Assembly (NCBI RefSeq): GCF_004795105.1
Contig: NZ_SSBL01000011.1
Span: forward strand, 1-64,000
From: Streptomyces sp. A0642
Lineage (GTDB): Bacteria; Actinomycetota; Actinomycetes; Streptomycetales; Streptomycetaceae
Direction: 5' to 3'
Length of the DNA stretch: 64,000 bases
A program made the translations under genes and the position numbers. Positions within the stretch are counted from its first letter, which is position 1; each line of letters starts with the position of its first letter. Of the stretch, positions 25,683 through 33,631 are shown one piece after another. The notes beneath the pieces were generated by a model. The model worked only from the letters and a program-made list of their open reading frames with translations. It did not search any database and was not told the DNA's origin.

Positions 25683-27152
25683 TCAGCCGGCCGGTTCGCC
25701 GAACCAGCGGGAGAGGTGCTCGTCCAGTTCCTTCTGGGCGTCGCCGGCCCAGGCGACGTGGCCGTCGGGCCGCAGCAGGACGCAGGGGGCGTCCAGTACC
25801 GCGCCGGGGTCCGCGAGGTGATCGACCCGGTCCGCCCAGCCGCCGACGCTCAGGCGCCGGGTGCGGTCCAGCAGCAGTCCGCGGCCCCGGTGCAGCAGGT
25901 CGTAGAGGCGGCCCTGCCCCACGTCGAGGTCGGGCAGGCGGCGGCCGAGCAGGTCGGGGCCTCCGCCGAGGTCGTAGCGGATGTCGATCGCGGCGATTTT
26001 CCCGGTGAGGCGGCGGTTCACCTCGTCGATGTCCATGAGCTCGGTGAGCAGCCTGCGCAGGGCCTGCGGGCCCGGTTCGGGGGAGTGCAGTTCCATCTGG
26101 GCGCGCGTGTTGTCCAGCACGTCCGCGGCGACCGGATGACGTTCGGCCTGGTAGGTGTCCAGCAGCGTCTCCGGGGCCCATCCGCGGACCTGTGCGGCCA
26201 GTTTCCAGCCGAGGTTGAACGCGTCCTGCACGCCCAGGTTGAGGCCCTGCCCGCCCGTGGGCGGATGGATGTGGGCCGCGTCGCCGGCCAGCAGCACCCG
26301 CCCGCTCCGGTACCGCTCGGCCTGCCGGGTGGCGTCCCCGAAGCGGGACAGCCAGCGCGGGGAATGCACGCCGAAATCGGTGCCTGCGACGGCGCGCAGC
26401 CGTACCTTGAAGTCCTCCAGACTCGGCGGCACCGCACGGTCGACGACTCCCTCGGCGGGAACGACGACGCTGTACGCTCCCTCGCCGAAGGGCCTCAGCC
26501 AGAACCGCTTGTCCGTCCCGCCGATCTCGCGCACCTTCGCGGCGACCTCCTCCGGCGGCACGCCCACCTTCATCTCGCCCATCAGCGTCTCGGTGCGCGA
26601 GGGCTCCCCGGGGAAGCCAACGCCGAGCAGCTTGCGTACGGTGCTGCGCCCGCCGTCACAGCCGACGAGATAGCGCGCCCGCACCCGTTCGACGCCCTCA
26701 CCGGCTGCGCCCTCACCGGCCAGCTCGACGGTCACGCCGTCGTCGTCCTGCTCGAAGCCGGCCACGGCACGACCGTGCCGGACCTCGGCACCCAGCCGGA
26801 CCGCGTGCTCCTCCAGCAGACCGACGAGGACCGGTTGCGGGATGCCCAGCAGATAGGCGTGGGCGGAATCCAGGCCCTGGGGGGCGGGCGTGGGGATACC
26901 GGCGAAGAATCCTCCGGCCGGACGCTTCCTTCCGTGCGCGAGGAGTCGCTCCAGGATTCCGCGCATGGCCATCAGCTCGATACTGCGGATGTGCAGCCCG
27001 ACGATGCGGACGAACGACGCGGGTTCGGTGTCCTTCTCCAGGACGAGGACCCGCACGTCGTGCAGCCGCAGCTCGGCGGCCAGCACGGCGCCGGTCGGCC
27101 CGCAACCGGCGATGATCACGTCGTACGAGGCGCTGGAATGCGATGAGTTCAC
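25683..27152 (-). CDS. rox: FAD-dependent rifampicin monooxygenase (Rox-like)
   Basis: 489 residues. The GTG at 27152 is chosen because the FAD motif begins directly after it (DVIIAGCGPTGAVLA) and AAAGG lies eight bases upstream. The family DG motif is VGCDGGRSTVRKLLGV. The second FAD motif is VLLAGDAAHIHPPTGGQGL, and the stretch FGVHSPRWLSRFGDATRQAE is close to streptomycete Rox. Rox hydroxylates rifamycins at the naphthoquinone core and linearises them, giving resistance. Class A aromatic hydroxylases of polyketide pathways are the alternative, but there is no biosynthetic cluster here. A palindrome and a leader peptide upstream suggest induction. Confidence 0.87.
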   Translation of the reverse strand: MNSSHSSASYDVIIAGCGPTGAVLAAELRLHDVRVLVLEKDTEPASFVRIVGLHIRSIELMAMRGILERLLAHGRKRPAGGFFAGIPTPAPQGLDSAHAYLLGIPQPVLVGLLEEHAVRLGAEVRHGRAVAGFEQDDDGVTVELAGEGAAGEGVERVRARYLVGCDGGRSTVRKLLGVGFPGEPSRTETLMGEMKVGVPPEEVAAKVREIGGTDKRFWLRPFGEGAYSVVVPAEGVVDRAVPPSLEDFKVRLRAVAGTDFGVHSPRWLSRFGDATRQAERYRSGRVLLAGDAAHIHPPTGGQGLNLGVQDAFNLGWKLAAQVRGWAPETLLDTYQAERHPVAADVLDNTRAQMELHSPEPGPQALRRLLTELMDIDEVNRRLTGKIAAIDIRYDLGGGPDLLGRRLPDLDVGQGRLYDLLHRGRGLLLDRTRRLSVGGWADRVDHLADPGAVLDAPCVLLRPDGHVAWAGDAQKELDEHLSRWFGEPAG

Positions 27153-27166
27153 AGGTGGTGCCTTTC

Positions 27167-27194
27167 GGGAGTGCCTGGTGGGCGTGGCGCTCCC
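27167..27194 (-). other. Leader hairpin just before rox
   Basis: On the minus strand GGGAG-C-GCC pairs with GGC-A-CTCCC around a ten-base loop, between the leader peptide stop and the rox start. It could influence ribosome access to rox. Stability has not been calculated. Confidence 0.35.
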
Positions 27195-27202
27195 GGCGAC
27201 AC

Positions 27203-27262
27203 CTACGTCAATCGCGCGGCCATGACGGAAAGGGGGAGCACCCACATCGATACTGCGTTCAT
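27203..27262 (-). CDS. Putative 19-residue leader peptide upstream of rox
   Basis: MNAVSMWVLPLSVMAARLT, ATG at 27262 with a full GGAGG eight bases upstream, stop TAG. It starts about 35 bases downstream of the predicted rox transcription start and ends 50 bases before the rox GTG. Its Shine-Dalgarno sequence is better than that of rox. It may be a regulatory leader peptide or simply an upstream small gene; no homologue is known to me. Confidence 0.45.
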   Translation of the reverse strand: MNAVSMWVLPLSVMAARLT

Positions 27263-27301
27263 GGGTCTCACCTCCTCGGGCGCTGTCACGGTCGACGGCC
27301 A

Positions 27302-27330
27302 ACTATAGGCCCGGGCATTCGGCCGTCCAG
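27302..27330 (-). promoter_or_regulatory. Predicted rox promoter
   Basis: Minus-strand TATAGT (-10, 27302-27307) is 17 bases from CTGGAC (-35, 27325-27330). The start of transcription would be near 27295, giving a leader of about 140 bases. Confidence 0.45.
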
Positions 27331-27357
27331 TTCTTTTCCGGGAGCCCCTGTGACGCG

Positions 27358-27378
27358 CCTTTGCCGTAACGGCAAAGG
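27358..27378. promoter_or_regulatory. Perfect palindrome in the rox/epoxide-hydrolase intergenic region
   Basis: CCTTTGCCGT, a single central A, then ACGGCAAAGG: 10-bp arms without mismatch. It lies 28 bases upstream of the predicted rox -35 box. Actinomycete rox and rph genes are known to carry a palindromic rifamycin-associated element upstream; this is a candidate for it or for another operator. Confidence 0.6.
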
Positions 27379-27506
27379 GACTCGCCCCCCTGCGGGCGCC
27401 GTGCGCATGATCGGTTCGGAGGCGACGGGGCGGCGACGGCCGCCGGAGCCGGCCCTGACGCACAGCAGCCGCACCCCCGCGCGGAGACCGCACCTGGAGG
27501 AGACGC

Positions 27507-28487
27507 ATGGCACCGCACAGCTCGGAGATCACGCACCGGTCGGTCGCATCGCCGGGCGGCCGGATCCACCTCGTCGAGCAGGGAACCGGGCCGCTCGTCC
27601 TGCTGGTCCACGGCTTCCCGGAGTCCTGGTACTCCTGGCGTCACCAGCTGCCGGTCCTGGCGGCGGCGGGGTACCGGGCGGTCGCCCTCGACGTGCGCGG
27701 CTACGGCCGCTCCTCCAAGCCGGCCGCGACGGACGCGTACCGGATGACCGAACTCGTGGAGGACAACGCCGCGGTGGTGCGCGCCCTGGGCGAGGAGTCG
27801 GCCGTGGTCGTCGGCCACGACTGGGGCGCCACCATCGCCGCGCATTCCGCCCTCCTCAGGCCGGAGGTCTTCCGCGCGGTGGGCTTGCTGAGCGTTCCCT
27901 ACACCCCGCCCGGCGGCCCCCGGCCCACCAGTGTCTTCGCCCGGATGGGCGGGGGCGAGGAGTTCTACGTCTCCTACTTCCAGGAGCCCGGCCGTGCCGA
28001 GGCCGAGATCGAACCCGATGTACGCGGCTGGCTCGCAGGCTTCTACGCGGCGCTGTCCGCCGGCACCATGCCCGCGGCCGGCGCTCCGGACCCGCACTTC
28101 GTCAGCGAGGGCGGGACACTGCGCGACCGGTTCCCCGGCGGCCGGCTGCCCGGCTGGCTCGGTGAGCGGGATCTCGACGTGTACGCCGCCGAGTTCGAAC
28201 GCACCGGCCTGACCGGCGCACTGAACCGGTACCGGAACATGGACCGCGACTGGGAGGATCTCACCCCTCACGCCGGCGCCCCCCTCACCCAGCCCTCGGT
28301 GTTCATCGGCGGCGGTCTGGACGCCTCCACCACCTGGCTGGCCGACGCGATCGACGCCTACCCGGTCACGCTGCCGGGCCTGGTCTCCTCCCACATCCTC
28401 GACGGCTGCGGCCACTGGATCCAGCAGGAGCGCCCCGCCGAGGTCAACCGCATCCTCACCGACTGGCTGGGGGAGCTGCCCGGTTGA
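27507..28487 (+). CDS. Alpha/beta hydrolase, epoxide-hydrolase-like
   Basis: 326 residues, ATG with GGAGGAG five bases upstream. The oxyanion motif is VHGFPESWYSW (HGFP type of epoxide hydrolases). The nucleophile elbow is GHDWGATIA with Asp as nucleophile, the cap-domain tyrosine region is FYVSYFQEPG, and the catalytic His is in GCGHWIQQERP. The Asp nucleophile and HGFP indicate epoxide hydrolase or haloalkane dehalogenase rather than esterase. Divergent from rox, sharing the intergenic palindrome, so the two may be co-regulated. Confidence 0.85.
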   Translation: MAPHSSEITHRSVASPGGRIHLVEQGTGPLVLLVHGFPESWYSWRHQLPVLAAAGYRAVALDVRGYGRSSKPAATDAYRMTELVEDNAAVVRALGEESAVVVGHDWGATIAAHSALLRPEVFRAVGLLSVPYTPPGGPRPTSVFARMGGGEEFYVSYFQEPGRAEAEIEPDVRGWLAGFYAALSAGTMPAAGAPDPHFVSEGGTLRDRFPGGRLPGWLGERDLDVYAAEFERTGLTGALNRYRNMDRDWEDLTPHAGAPLTQPSVFIGGGLDASTTWLADAIDAYPVTLPGLVSSHILDGCGHWIQQERPAEVNRILTDWLGELPG

Positions 28488-28491
28488 GACG

Positions 28492-28537
28492 TGCCGCCCT
28501 GGGGCGGGGAGCGGTCCTGCCGCCCTGGGGCGGGGAG
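28492..28537. repeat. Two exact 20-bp direct repeats
   Basis: TGCCGCCCTGGGGCGGGGAG occurs at 28492-28511 and 28518-28537. Each copy contains the self-complementary CCGCCC-TG-GGGCGG, so the pair may act as a terminator after the hydrolase gene. It opens a 375-base stretch without an intact gene. Confidence 0.7.
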
Positions 28538-28662
28538 ACGCATCGGCTCGGCAGCCACCGTGAAGGGCCCCGACGGGGGGTCACCCCCGTGGCGTCGGCC
28601 GGCCGGCGGATCCCGCTCCGGGGCGCGGCCGTCCCGGGTGTTCAGGCCGGGCAGGAGTCCCG

Positions 28663-28821
28663 GTCAGCCGGCCCGGTCGTGGTCGGCCAGGACCGCCTCG
28701 ATCACGCGCAGTTCGGCCGCCGCCCGCTCCCCGTCCGCGCCGGGGAGCCCGGTCAGGTTCAGCAGCGCCTTCCACAGCGCCCAGCCCCGGGCACGCGCCC
28801 AGGCGGCGACGGCACAACGAG
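28663..28821 (-). pseudogene. 3' relic of an aminoglycoside phosphotransferase-family gene
   Basis: The minus strand reads AAWARARGWALWKALL, continues to RVIEAVLADHDRAG and ends in TGA at 28663-28665. This is the characteristic C-terminal end of actinobacterial APH-family proteins (ARGRGWALWKAL ... VIDAVLAEH). Upstream in this frame homology stops within about 10 codons, no start is present, and the DUF397 gene begins nearby. About 50 of an expected 300 residues remain. It is a decayed fragment, judged by eye. Confidence 0.55.
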
Positions 28822-28862
28822 ATGTCGCCCGGCCGCTCGGCCCGCCTGCCCGGGGGCCGGTC

Positions 28863-29066
28863 TCAGCGGCGACCGGCCGCGTACGTCACGAACGCGGACC
28901 AGGCCGCCGTGCTGAAGACGAGCGCGGGGCCGGTGGGGGTCTTGCTGTCGCGGACCGGGACCAGGGCGGGGAAGGTGTCCGACACCTCGACGCAGTTGGT
29001 GCCACCGCCGTCGCTGTAGCTGGACTTGCGCCAGTTTGCGGTGGAGAGGTCGAGCGTACGGTTCAT
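28863..29066 (-). CDS. DUF397 protein
   Basis: 67 residues: LSTANWRKSSYSDGGGTNCVEVSD, then VPVRDSKTPTGPALVFSTAAWSAFV. This is the standard DUF397 pattern (WRKSSYS, NCVEVA, VRDSK). The ATG overlaps the stop of the XRE gene as ATGA. DUF397 proteins partner WhiJ-type regulators in streptomycetes and act on development; the biochemical role is unclear. Confidence 0.93.
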   Translation of the reverse strand: MNRTLDLSTANWRKSSYSDGGGTNCVEVSDTFPALVPVRDSKTPTGPALVFSTAAWSAFVTYAAGRR

Positions 29067-29887
29067 GGTCTGTGCTCCTCCAAGACGCCCCGGATAAACG
29101 CCATTGAGTCCGACGGGGACAGCGCCCGGTCTCGGACCCGATCGTAGGACAGCCGATAGTCGGCGACCTTGTCGGCCTCGTCGATCAACTCGCCGAATCC
29201 GTTGCCCTCCACGTAGGCAACCGAGCTGCCGTCCCGCTCCCACAACAGCCACAGGTGGCTGCCCATCAATCCGTGGATTCCTGCGGTGAAAGGCAGGACT
29301 TGCAGTACGACGGACGGGAGTCGTGTGACGTCGACAAGGTGTGCCAGTTGGTCCACCCAGACCTGCGGATCGGCGGTCGGGCGACGGAGAGCGACTTCAT
29401 CCAGAATCACACGGACCTGGGGTGCCGGGCTGCGATGTAACAGGTCTTGGCGACTCATGCGCGCCGCGACCTGCTCCTCGATCAACTCCGCCTTGTCGTC
29501 GGATGTCTGTGACGCCGACAGGACCTCCCGCGCGTACTCCTCCGTCTGGAGCAGGCCCGGAACGGCCAGCTGGTACATCCACATGATGCGTGCCACGTTC
29601 TCCAGCCGCATGAACTCCTTGTACCGGTCCTTGAAGACCTCCTTGCGCGCCACCTTCCAGAGCTGCACCAGCAGCCCCCCGGAGTCGTAGAACCGGTCCA
29701 GGTCCTCCATCACCGCGAGCTTCGAGAGCCGTTGGCTCACCTCCAGGCGGTAGAGGTAGCTCTTGTCGTAGCGGGTCTTCTCGGCGAGCTGGCCCAGCGA
29801 CAGGCCGGCCTTCTCGCGCAGGTAGCGCAGGGCCCGGCCGAGAGCGGCGCGCCCCGACTCCTCGTCCGTGGGCGTGAGTTCGGTCAT
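29063..29887 (-). CDS. XRE-family regulator, WhiJ type (DUF5753)
   Basis: 274 residues from the ATG at 29887, with GGAGG seven bases upstream. The helix-turn-helix is at residues 16-70 (ALRYLREKAGLSLGQLAEKT, YLYRLEVSQRL). A DUF5753 ligand-like domain follows (MYQLAVPGLLQTEEYAREVL, LPSVVLQVLPFTAGIH, SSVAYVEG). Coupled to DUF397 and divergent from a small gene at 30027, the classical three-gene arrangement. Confidence 0.9.
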   Translation of the reverse strand: MTELTPTDEESGRAALGRALRYLREKAGLSLGQLAEKTRYDKSYLYRLEVSQRLSKLAVMEDLDRFYDSGGLLVQLWKVARKEVFKDRYKEFMRLENVARIMWMYQLAVPGLLQTEEYAREVLSASQTSDDKAELIEEQVAARMSRQDLLHRSPAPQVRVILDEVALRRPTADPQVWVDQLAHLVDVTRLPSVVLQVLPFTAGIHGLMGSHLWLLWERDGSSVAYVEGNGFGELIDEADKVADYRLSYDRVRDRALSPSDSMAFIRGVLEEHRP

Positions 29888-30026
29888 CGGCGGCCCTCCG
29901 TTGTCCTGCGCGCGGGCAATCGTGTCCACCTGCCCGAGCGTACGGCGGGAGCGTCATCATCGGAGCACGATCCGTCACCGTCACCCGCCGGTGGGACCCA
30001 CCGCCCGCCGGCCGTCAGGAGCAGTC

Positions 30027-30335
30027 ATGGCCGACCTTCCTCCCCGTCTCCTTCCCTGGACCTCCCCGGAGGGCAAGCCGTGCTGGCTCAGCACCGACGA
30101 CCCCGACAGCCGGATGTCGCGGCTGGCCGACGACATGGAGGCCGAGCAGATCGAGTGCGGCGAGGAGGTGTGGGCCGGGTCGCGCGCCGTCCTGGCGGAC
30201 CGGGCGGCGGGGGAGCGGGCGGTGCGGTTCGCGCTCACCCGGGCCACCGAGTCGCTGGGGGACGTCCTGCGGATCGCACGCAGCAGGGGGCACCGGATGC
30301 ACGGGGAATCCCCGGAGATTGCCGCGCAAAACTGA
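30027..30335 (+). CDS. Small protein of a WhiJ/DUF397 locus
   Basis: 102 residues, ATG with AGGAG five bases upstream. Sequence features: PRLLPWTSPEGKPCWLS at the N-terminus, then an acidic helix (ADDMEAEQIECGEEV) and an Arg-rich helix near the end (RATESLGDVLRIARSRG). Small proteins with the start PPRLLPW and PCWLS are common beside WhiJ-like regulators, but I know no function. Divergent from the XRE gene. Confidence 0.75.
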   Translation: MADLPPRLLPWTSPEGKPCWLSTDDPDSRMSRLADDMEAEQIECGEEVWAGSRAVLADRAAGERAVRFALTRATESLGDVLRIARSRGHRMHGESPEIAAQN

Positions 30336-30463
30336 ACCGAACCAGCCACTTCGTACATACCGTTCCGCCCCCGTCGGCCCCGTCCGCGTTCGATTACAGT
30401 GCTCCGCAGTTACCGCGCAGTCGCACACGGGAACGGACCGACCGGGAGACGGGGAGGGGCACG

Positions 30464-31579
30464 GTGGGCTCAGGGACCACGGTTGTCTGGGGCCGTGCCG
30501 AACAGCAGGACTTCCGCAGCCGGGTGCGCGGCGCACTGCTCGGCGGCGCCATCGGCGACGCGCTCGGGGCCGGCGTCAGCGGGCTCACGCTGGAGGAGAT
30601 CCGCGAGGCCCACGGGGCCGACGCCGTCACCGACTTCGTCCCCGCACACGGCGGGCGCGGCTGTGTCACCGCCGTCACCCAGCTCACCCTGTTCACCGTC
30701 GACGGGCTGATCCGCGCCCAGGTCCGCCGCGACACCGGCGCCTGGCACCCGCCCACCGACGTGCACCAGGCCCATCTGCGCTGGGCCGCCACCCAGCACG
30801 ACTGGGGCCCCGACGAGCGGCGCAAGGACAACGGCTGGCTCGCCGGGCAGGAGTGGCTCTACACCCGCCGAGCGCCCACCCGGGAATGCCTGGGGGGCTT
30901 CGGGGACACGGTCATGGGCACCCTCGACCGGCCCAAGAACCCCGCCGCGCACGACTCGGCCGCGCTCACCCGCTCCGCCCCGTTCGGGCTGCTCGTCGGG
31001 TGGGAGCCGCAGCTCGTGCTCCAGCTGGCCGTCGAGTGCGCCGCCCAGACCCACGGCCACCCCACCGCCCTGCTCTCCGCCGGCGCCCTCGCCGTGATGG
31101 TGCACGGTCTGGCGCGGGGCGAGACCCTGGACGGCTCCGTGCAGCACGCGCTGGCGCTCCTCGCCGAGCGGCCCGGCCACGAACCCGTCACCGAGGCGCT
31201 CCAGCAGGCCCTCGGCACCGTGCGCCAGGGCATCCCCGGGCCCGCCCTCATCGAGGCGCTGGGCGCGACGGACTCCGCCGAGGAGGTCCTCGGCGTGGCC
31301 CTGTACTGCGCCCTGGTCGGCGAGGACATCCGGCACGGCCTGCGGCTGGCCGTGAACCATGGCGGCCCGTCCGCGGCCACCGGGGCGGTGTGCGGGGCGC
31401 TGCTCGGCGCGCTGCACGGCGAGACCGCGCTGCCCCCGGCCTGGCTCGCCGAGCTGGAGGGGCGCGCCACGCTCCTGGAGCTGGCCGACGACTTCGCCAT
31501 GGAGATGACGCAGGGACCCGCCCTGCACAGCCCGGCCGCGGCCGCCCCGGGCTGGCTGGCCCGCTACCCGCGCGGCTGA
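30464..31579 (+). CDS. ADP-ribosylglycohydrolase-fold protein, metal motifs lost
   Basis: 371 residues, GTG with GGGGAGGGG about seven bases upstream. The family N-terminus is clear (RVRGALLGGAIGDALGAGVSG), as are the helical core and the small-residue end GAVCGALLGALHGE. The two Mg-binding signatures are altered. The usual TDDTQ reads TAVTQ, and the usual GGDSDTxAA reads HGGPSAATG, so the key Asp residues of both are missing. Known relatives remove ADP-ribose from protein or Arg; this one is probably catalytically dead or changed, perhaps a binding protein. The next gene is convergent, so context does not help. Confidence 0.82.
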   Translation: MGSGTTVVWGRAEQQDFRSRVRGALLGGAIGDALGAGVSGLTLEEIREAHGADAVTDFVPAHGGRGCVTAVTQLTLFTVDGLIRAQVRRDTGAWHPPTDVHQAHLRWAATQHDWGPDERRKDNGWLAGQEWLYTRRAPTRECLGGFGDTVMGTLDRPKNPAAHDSAALTRSAPFGLLVGWEPQLVLQLAVECAAQTHGHPTALLSAGALAVMVHGLARGETLDGSVQHALALLAERPGHEPVTEALQQALGTVRQGIPGPALIEALGATDSAEEVLGVALYCALVGEDIRHGLRLAVNHGGPSAATGAVCGALLGALHGETALPPAWLAELEGRATLLELADDFAMEMTQGPALHSPAAAAPGWLARYPRG

Positions 31580-31596
31580 ACCCCCGGAACAGGGAG

Positions 31597-31652
31597 GAGG
31601 GGCGGGCCGTCCGCACGGAAGCCGCCGCATCCGTCCGTACCACCCGCCCCTC
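31597..31652. terminator. Long hairpin between convergent genes
   Basis: GAGGGGCGGG (31597-31606) pairs with CCCGCCCCTC (31643-31652). The 36-base interior forms a second imperfect stem. Placed between the stops of the ADP-ribosylglycohydrolase-like and symporter genes. Confidence 0.5.
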
Positions 31653-31673
31653 ACCCCCGTACGGCCGCAGGCG

Positions 31674-33245
31674 TCAGTCCTTCACGCCCTTCGCGACCGC
31701 CACGTCCTGCGGACCCCCCTGCGCCGGAACGCCCGCACCGGCCGCCGGGCCGTCGCCGTCCGAGTTGATCCGCTCGATGATCGCGTCGCGCTCCGGGGTG
31801 TCCTCCGGCTTGATGAAGCCGATGACGACGTAGAGCACCAGCGAGATCGCCAGCGGCAGGGCCACCTGGTACTGCAGGGCGACGTCCGTCTTCACCGAGC
31901 CGTCGAAGTTGTAGTTGGTGAAGTAGAAGGCCAGCAGCCCCGCCGCCCAGCTGGTGAGCGCCGCCGTCGGTCCCGACTTACGGAACCTGCGCAGCAGGCC
32001 GAGCATGAACGGGATCGCGATCGGGCCCATCAGACCGGCGACCCACTTGATGACGACCGAGATGATGTCCTTGAACGTCGGCGAGTTGATCTGCGTCGCC
32101 AGCGCCATGGACAGGCCGAGGAAGCCGAGCGTGGAGAGCCGCGCGGCCATCAGGCCGGCCCGCTCGCTCCAGTTGCGGGCGGCCTTGGAGAAGACCGGCG
32201 CGATGTCGCGGGTGAAGACCGCCGCGATGGCGTTGGCGTCCGAGGAGCACATGGCCATCGTGTGCGAGAAGAAGCCGACGACGACCAGGCCCAGCAGCCC
32301 GTGCGGCAGCAGCTGCTCGGTCATCAGCGCGTAGCTGTCCGAGGCGTCCGGCTTCTGCGCGTGGACGAGCAGCGGGGCGCACCACATCGGGAAGAACAGG
32401 ACCGTGGGCCAGACCAGCCACAGAAGGGCGGAGAGCCGCGCCGAGCGGGTCGCGGAGGCGGCGGAGTCCGTGGCCATGTAGCGCTGGGCCTGGTTCCACA
32501 TGCCGCCGTTGTACTCGAACGTCTTGATGAACAGGTACGCCAGCAGGAAGGTCACGGTGTACGGACCGGCCGTCGGGTCCGTGTGGCCCTCGGGCAGCTT
32601 GTCCCAGACCGTCCACAGGGTGCTGAAGCCGTCCAGCTTGCTCATCGCGGTGACGAGCATCGCGATGCCGGCGAACAGCTGGATGACGAACTGCCCCAGC
32701 TCGGTGAGCGCGTCGGCCCACAGACCGCCGACCGTGCAGTAGACGGCCGTGATGAGACCGGTGATGAAGATGCCCTGGGTCAGGGTGATGCCCGTGAAGA
32801 CGGAGAGCAGGGTGGCGATGGCCGCCCACTTGGCGCCGACGTCCACGATCTTCAGCAGCAGACCGGACCAGGCGAGCGCCTGCTGGGTCTGGATGTTGTA
32901 GCGGTTCTTCAGGTATTCGAGCGGCGAGGCGACGTGCAGCCGCGAGCGCAGCCGGTTGAGCCGGGGAGCGAAGAGCTTGGAGCCGATCCCGATGCCGATG
33001 GCGATGGGGAGGGACCACGTCACGAAGGAGGTGACGCCGTACTGGTAGGCGATGCCGGCGTATCCGGTGAACATGACGGCGCTGTAGCCGGACATGTGGT
33101 GCGAGATGCCGGAGAGCCACCACGGCATCTTCCCGCCGGCCGTGAAGAAGTCGCTGACGTTGTCGACGCGCTTGTGGGACCAGAGCCCGATCGCGATCAT
33201 CACGCCGAAGTAGCCGATGAGCACGACCCAGTCGAGACTGTTCAT
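31674..33245 (-). CDS. Sodium:solute symporter family transporter
   Basis: 523 residues; the ATG at 33245 follows AGGAGG. About 13 membrane helices start at residue 4 (LDWVVLIGYFGVMIAIGLW). The SSS family signature is visible: VSDFFTAGGKMPWWLSGISHHMSG and, further on, VDVGAKWAAIATLL with the SSS-type Na+ sites. The soluble C-terminal tail is acidic then Gly/Ala-rich. Substrates in the family include sugars, amino acids and organic acids; sugar (SglT-like) is plausible from the tryptophan-rich N-terminal loop but not established. Confidence 0.88.
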   Translation of the reverse strand: MNSLDWVVLIGYFGVMIAIGLWSHKRVDNVSDFFTAGGKMPWWLSGISHHMSGYSAVMFTGYAGIAYQYGVTSFVTWSLPIAIGIGIGSKLFAPRLNRLRSRLHVASPLEYLKNRYNIQTQQALAWSGLLLKIVDVGAKWAAIATLLSVFTGITLTQGIFITGLITAVYCTVGGLWADALTELGQFVIQLFAGIAMLVTAMSKLDGFSTLWTVWDKLPEGHTDPTAGPYTVTFLLAYLFIKTFEYNGGMWNQAQRYMATDSAASATRSARLSALLWLVWPTVLFFPMWCAPLLVHAQKPDASDSYALMTEQLLPHGLLGLVVVGFFSHTMAMCSSDANAIAAVFTRDIAPVFSKAARNWSERAGLMAARLSTLGFLGLSMALATQINSPTFKDIISVVIKWVAGLMGPIAIPFMLGLLRRFRKSGPTAALTSWAAGLLAFYFTNYNFDGSVKTDVALQYQVALPLAISLVLYVVIGFIKPEDTPERDAIIERINSDGDGPAAGAGVPAQGGPQDVAVAKGVKD

Positions 33246-33631
33246 ATCCCCCTCCTGGGGTCCGCCTTGTGAACGGGTACGCACTTCGTCAGTACGGCCG
33301 GTCAGCGGGGCCCCCGTGCGGGAAGCGGGGACTTCGGGGATTGAACCGCCTGTTCGGTCCCTCGGTCAAGGTCTTCAGCGGTCAGGGATGTGAACGCAGA
33401 TCAGCAAGACGAACGATTTTACGTGTTCTTGACCAACGAAGCCGTTGTCGTGAACGTGACGGCGGCCACACGATGATCGGGCACTTCGTCAGGCTGTGCA
33501 GAAGAACAGAGAACGTCCAGGAGCGCCGAAGAGCACAGAAAGACCGCACGGGATGCGGGTCCCGTGCGGCCGAGAAGGAGGAGAGCCGACACTGCCGAAC
33601 TCCCCGCGCGGCGCGTCCCCGCGCCCGCGCC
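33246..33631. other. 386-base intergenic region upstream of the symporter gene
   Basis: No coding sequence is apparent. On the minus strand TTGACC-N18-TTCAAT lies about 100 bases before the symporter start, and TAAAAT (33416-33421) is a second possible -10. The left end of the SDR transcript terminates here (see 33544-33569). The GC content drops around 33400-33480, typical of a promoter region. Confidence 0.4.
33544..33569 (-). terminator. Intrinsic terminator of the SDR gene
   Basis: CCGCACGGG and CCCGTGCGG form a 9-bp stem with an eight-base loop, followed on the minus strand by TCTTTCT. It lies 60 bases after the SDR stop. Confidence 0.7.

Noticed and set aside
28581..28817. 78-codon minus-strand frame in the gap after the epoxide hydrolase gene
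   Set aside because: It lies in a different frame from the aminoglycoside phosphotransferase relic, which explains the coding bias there.
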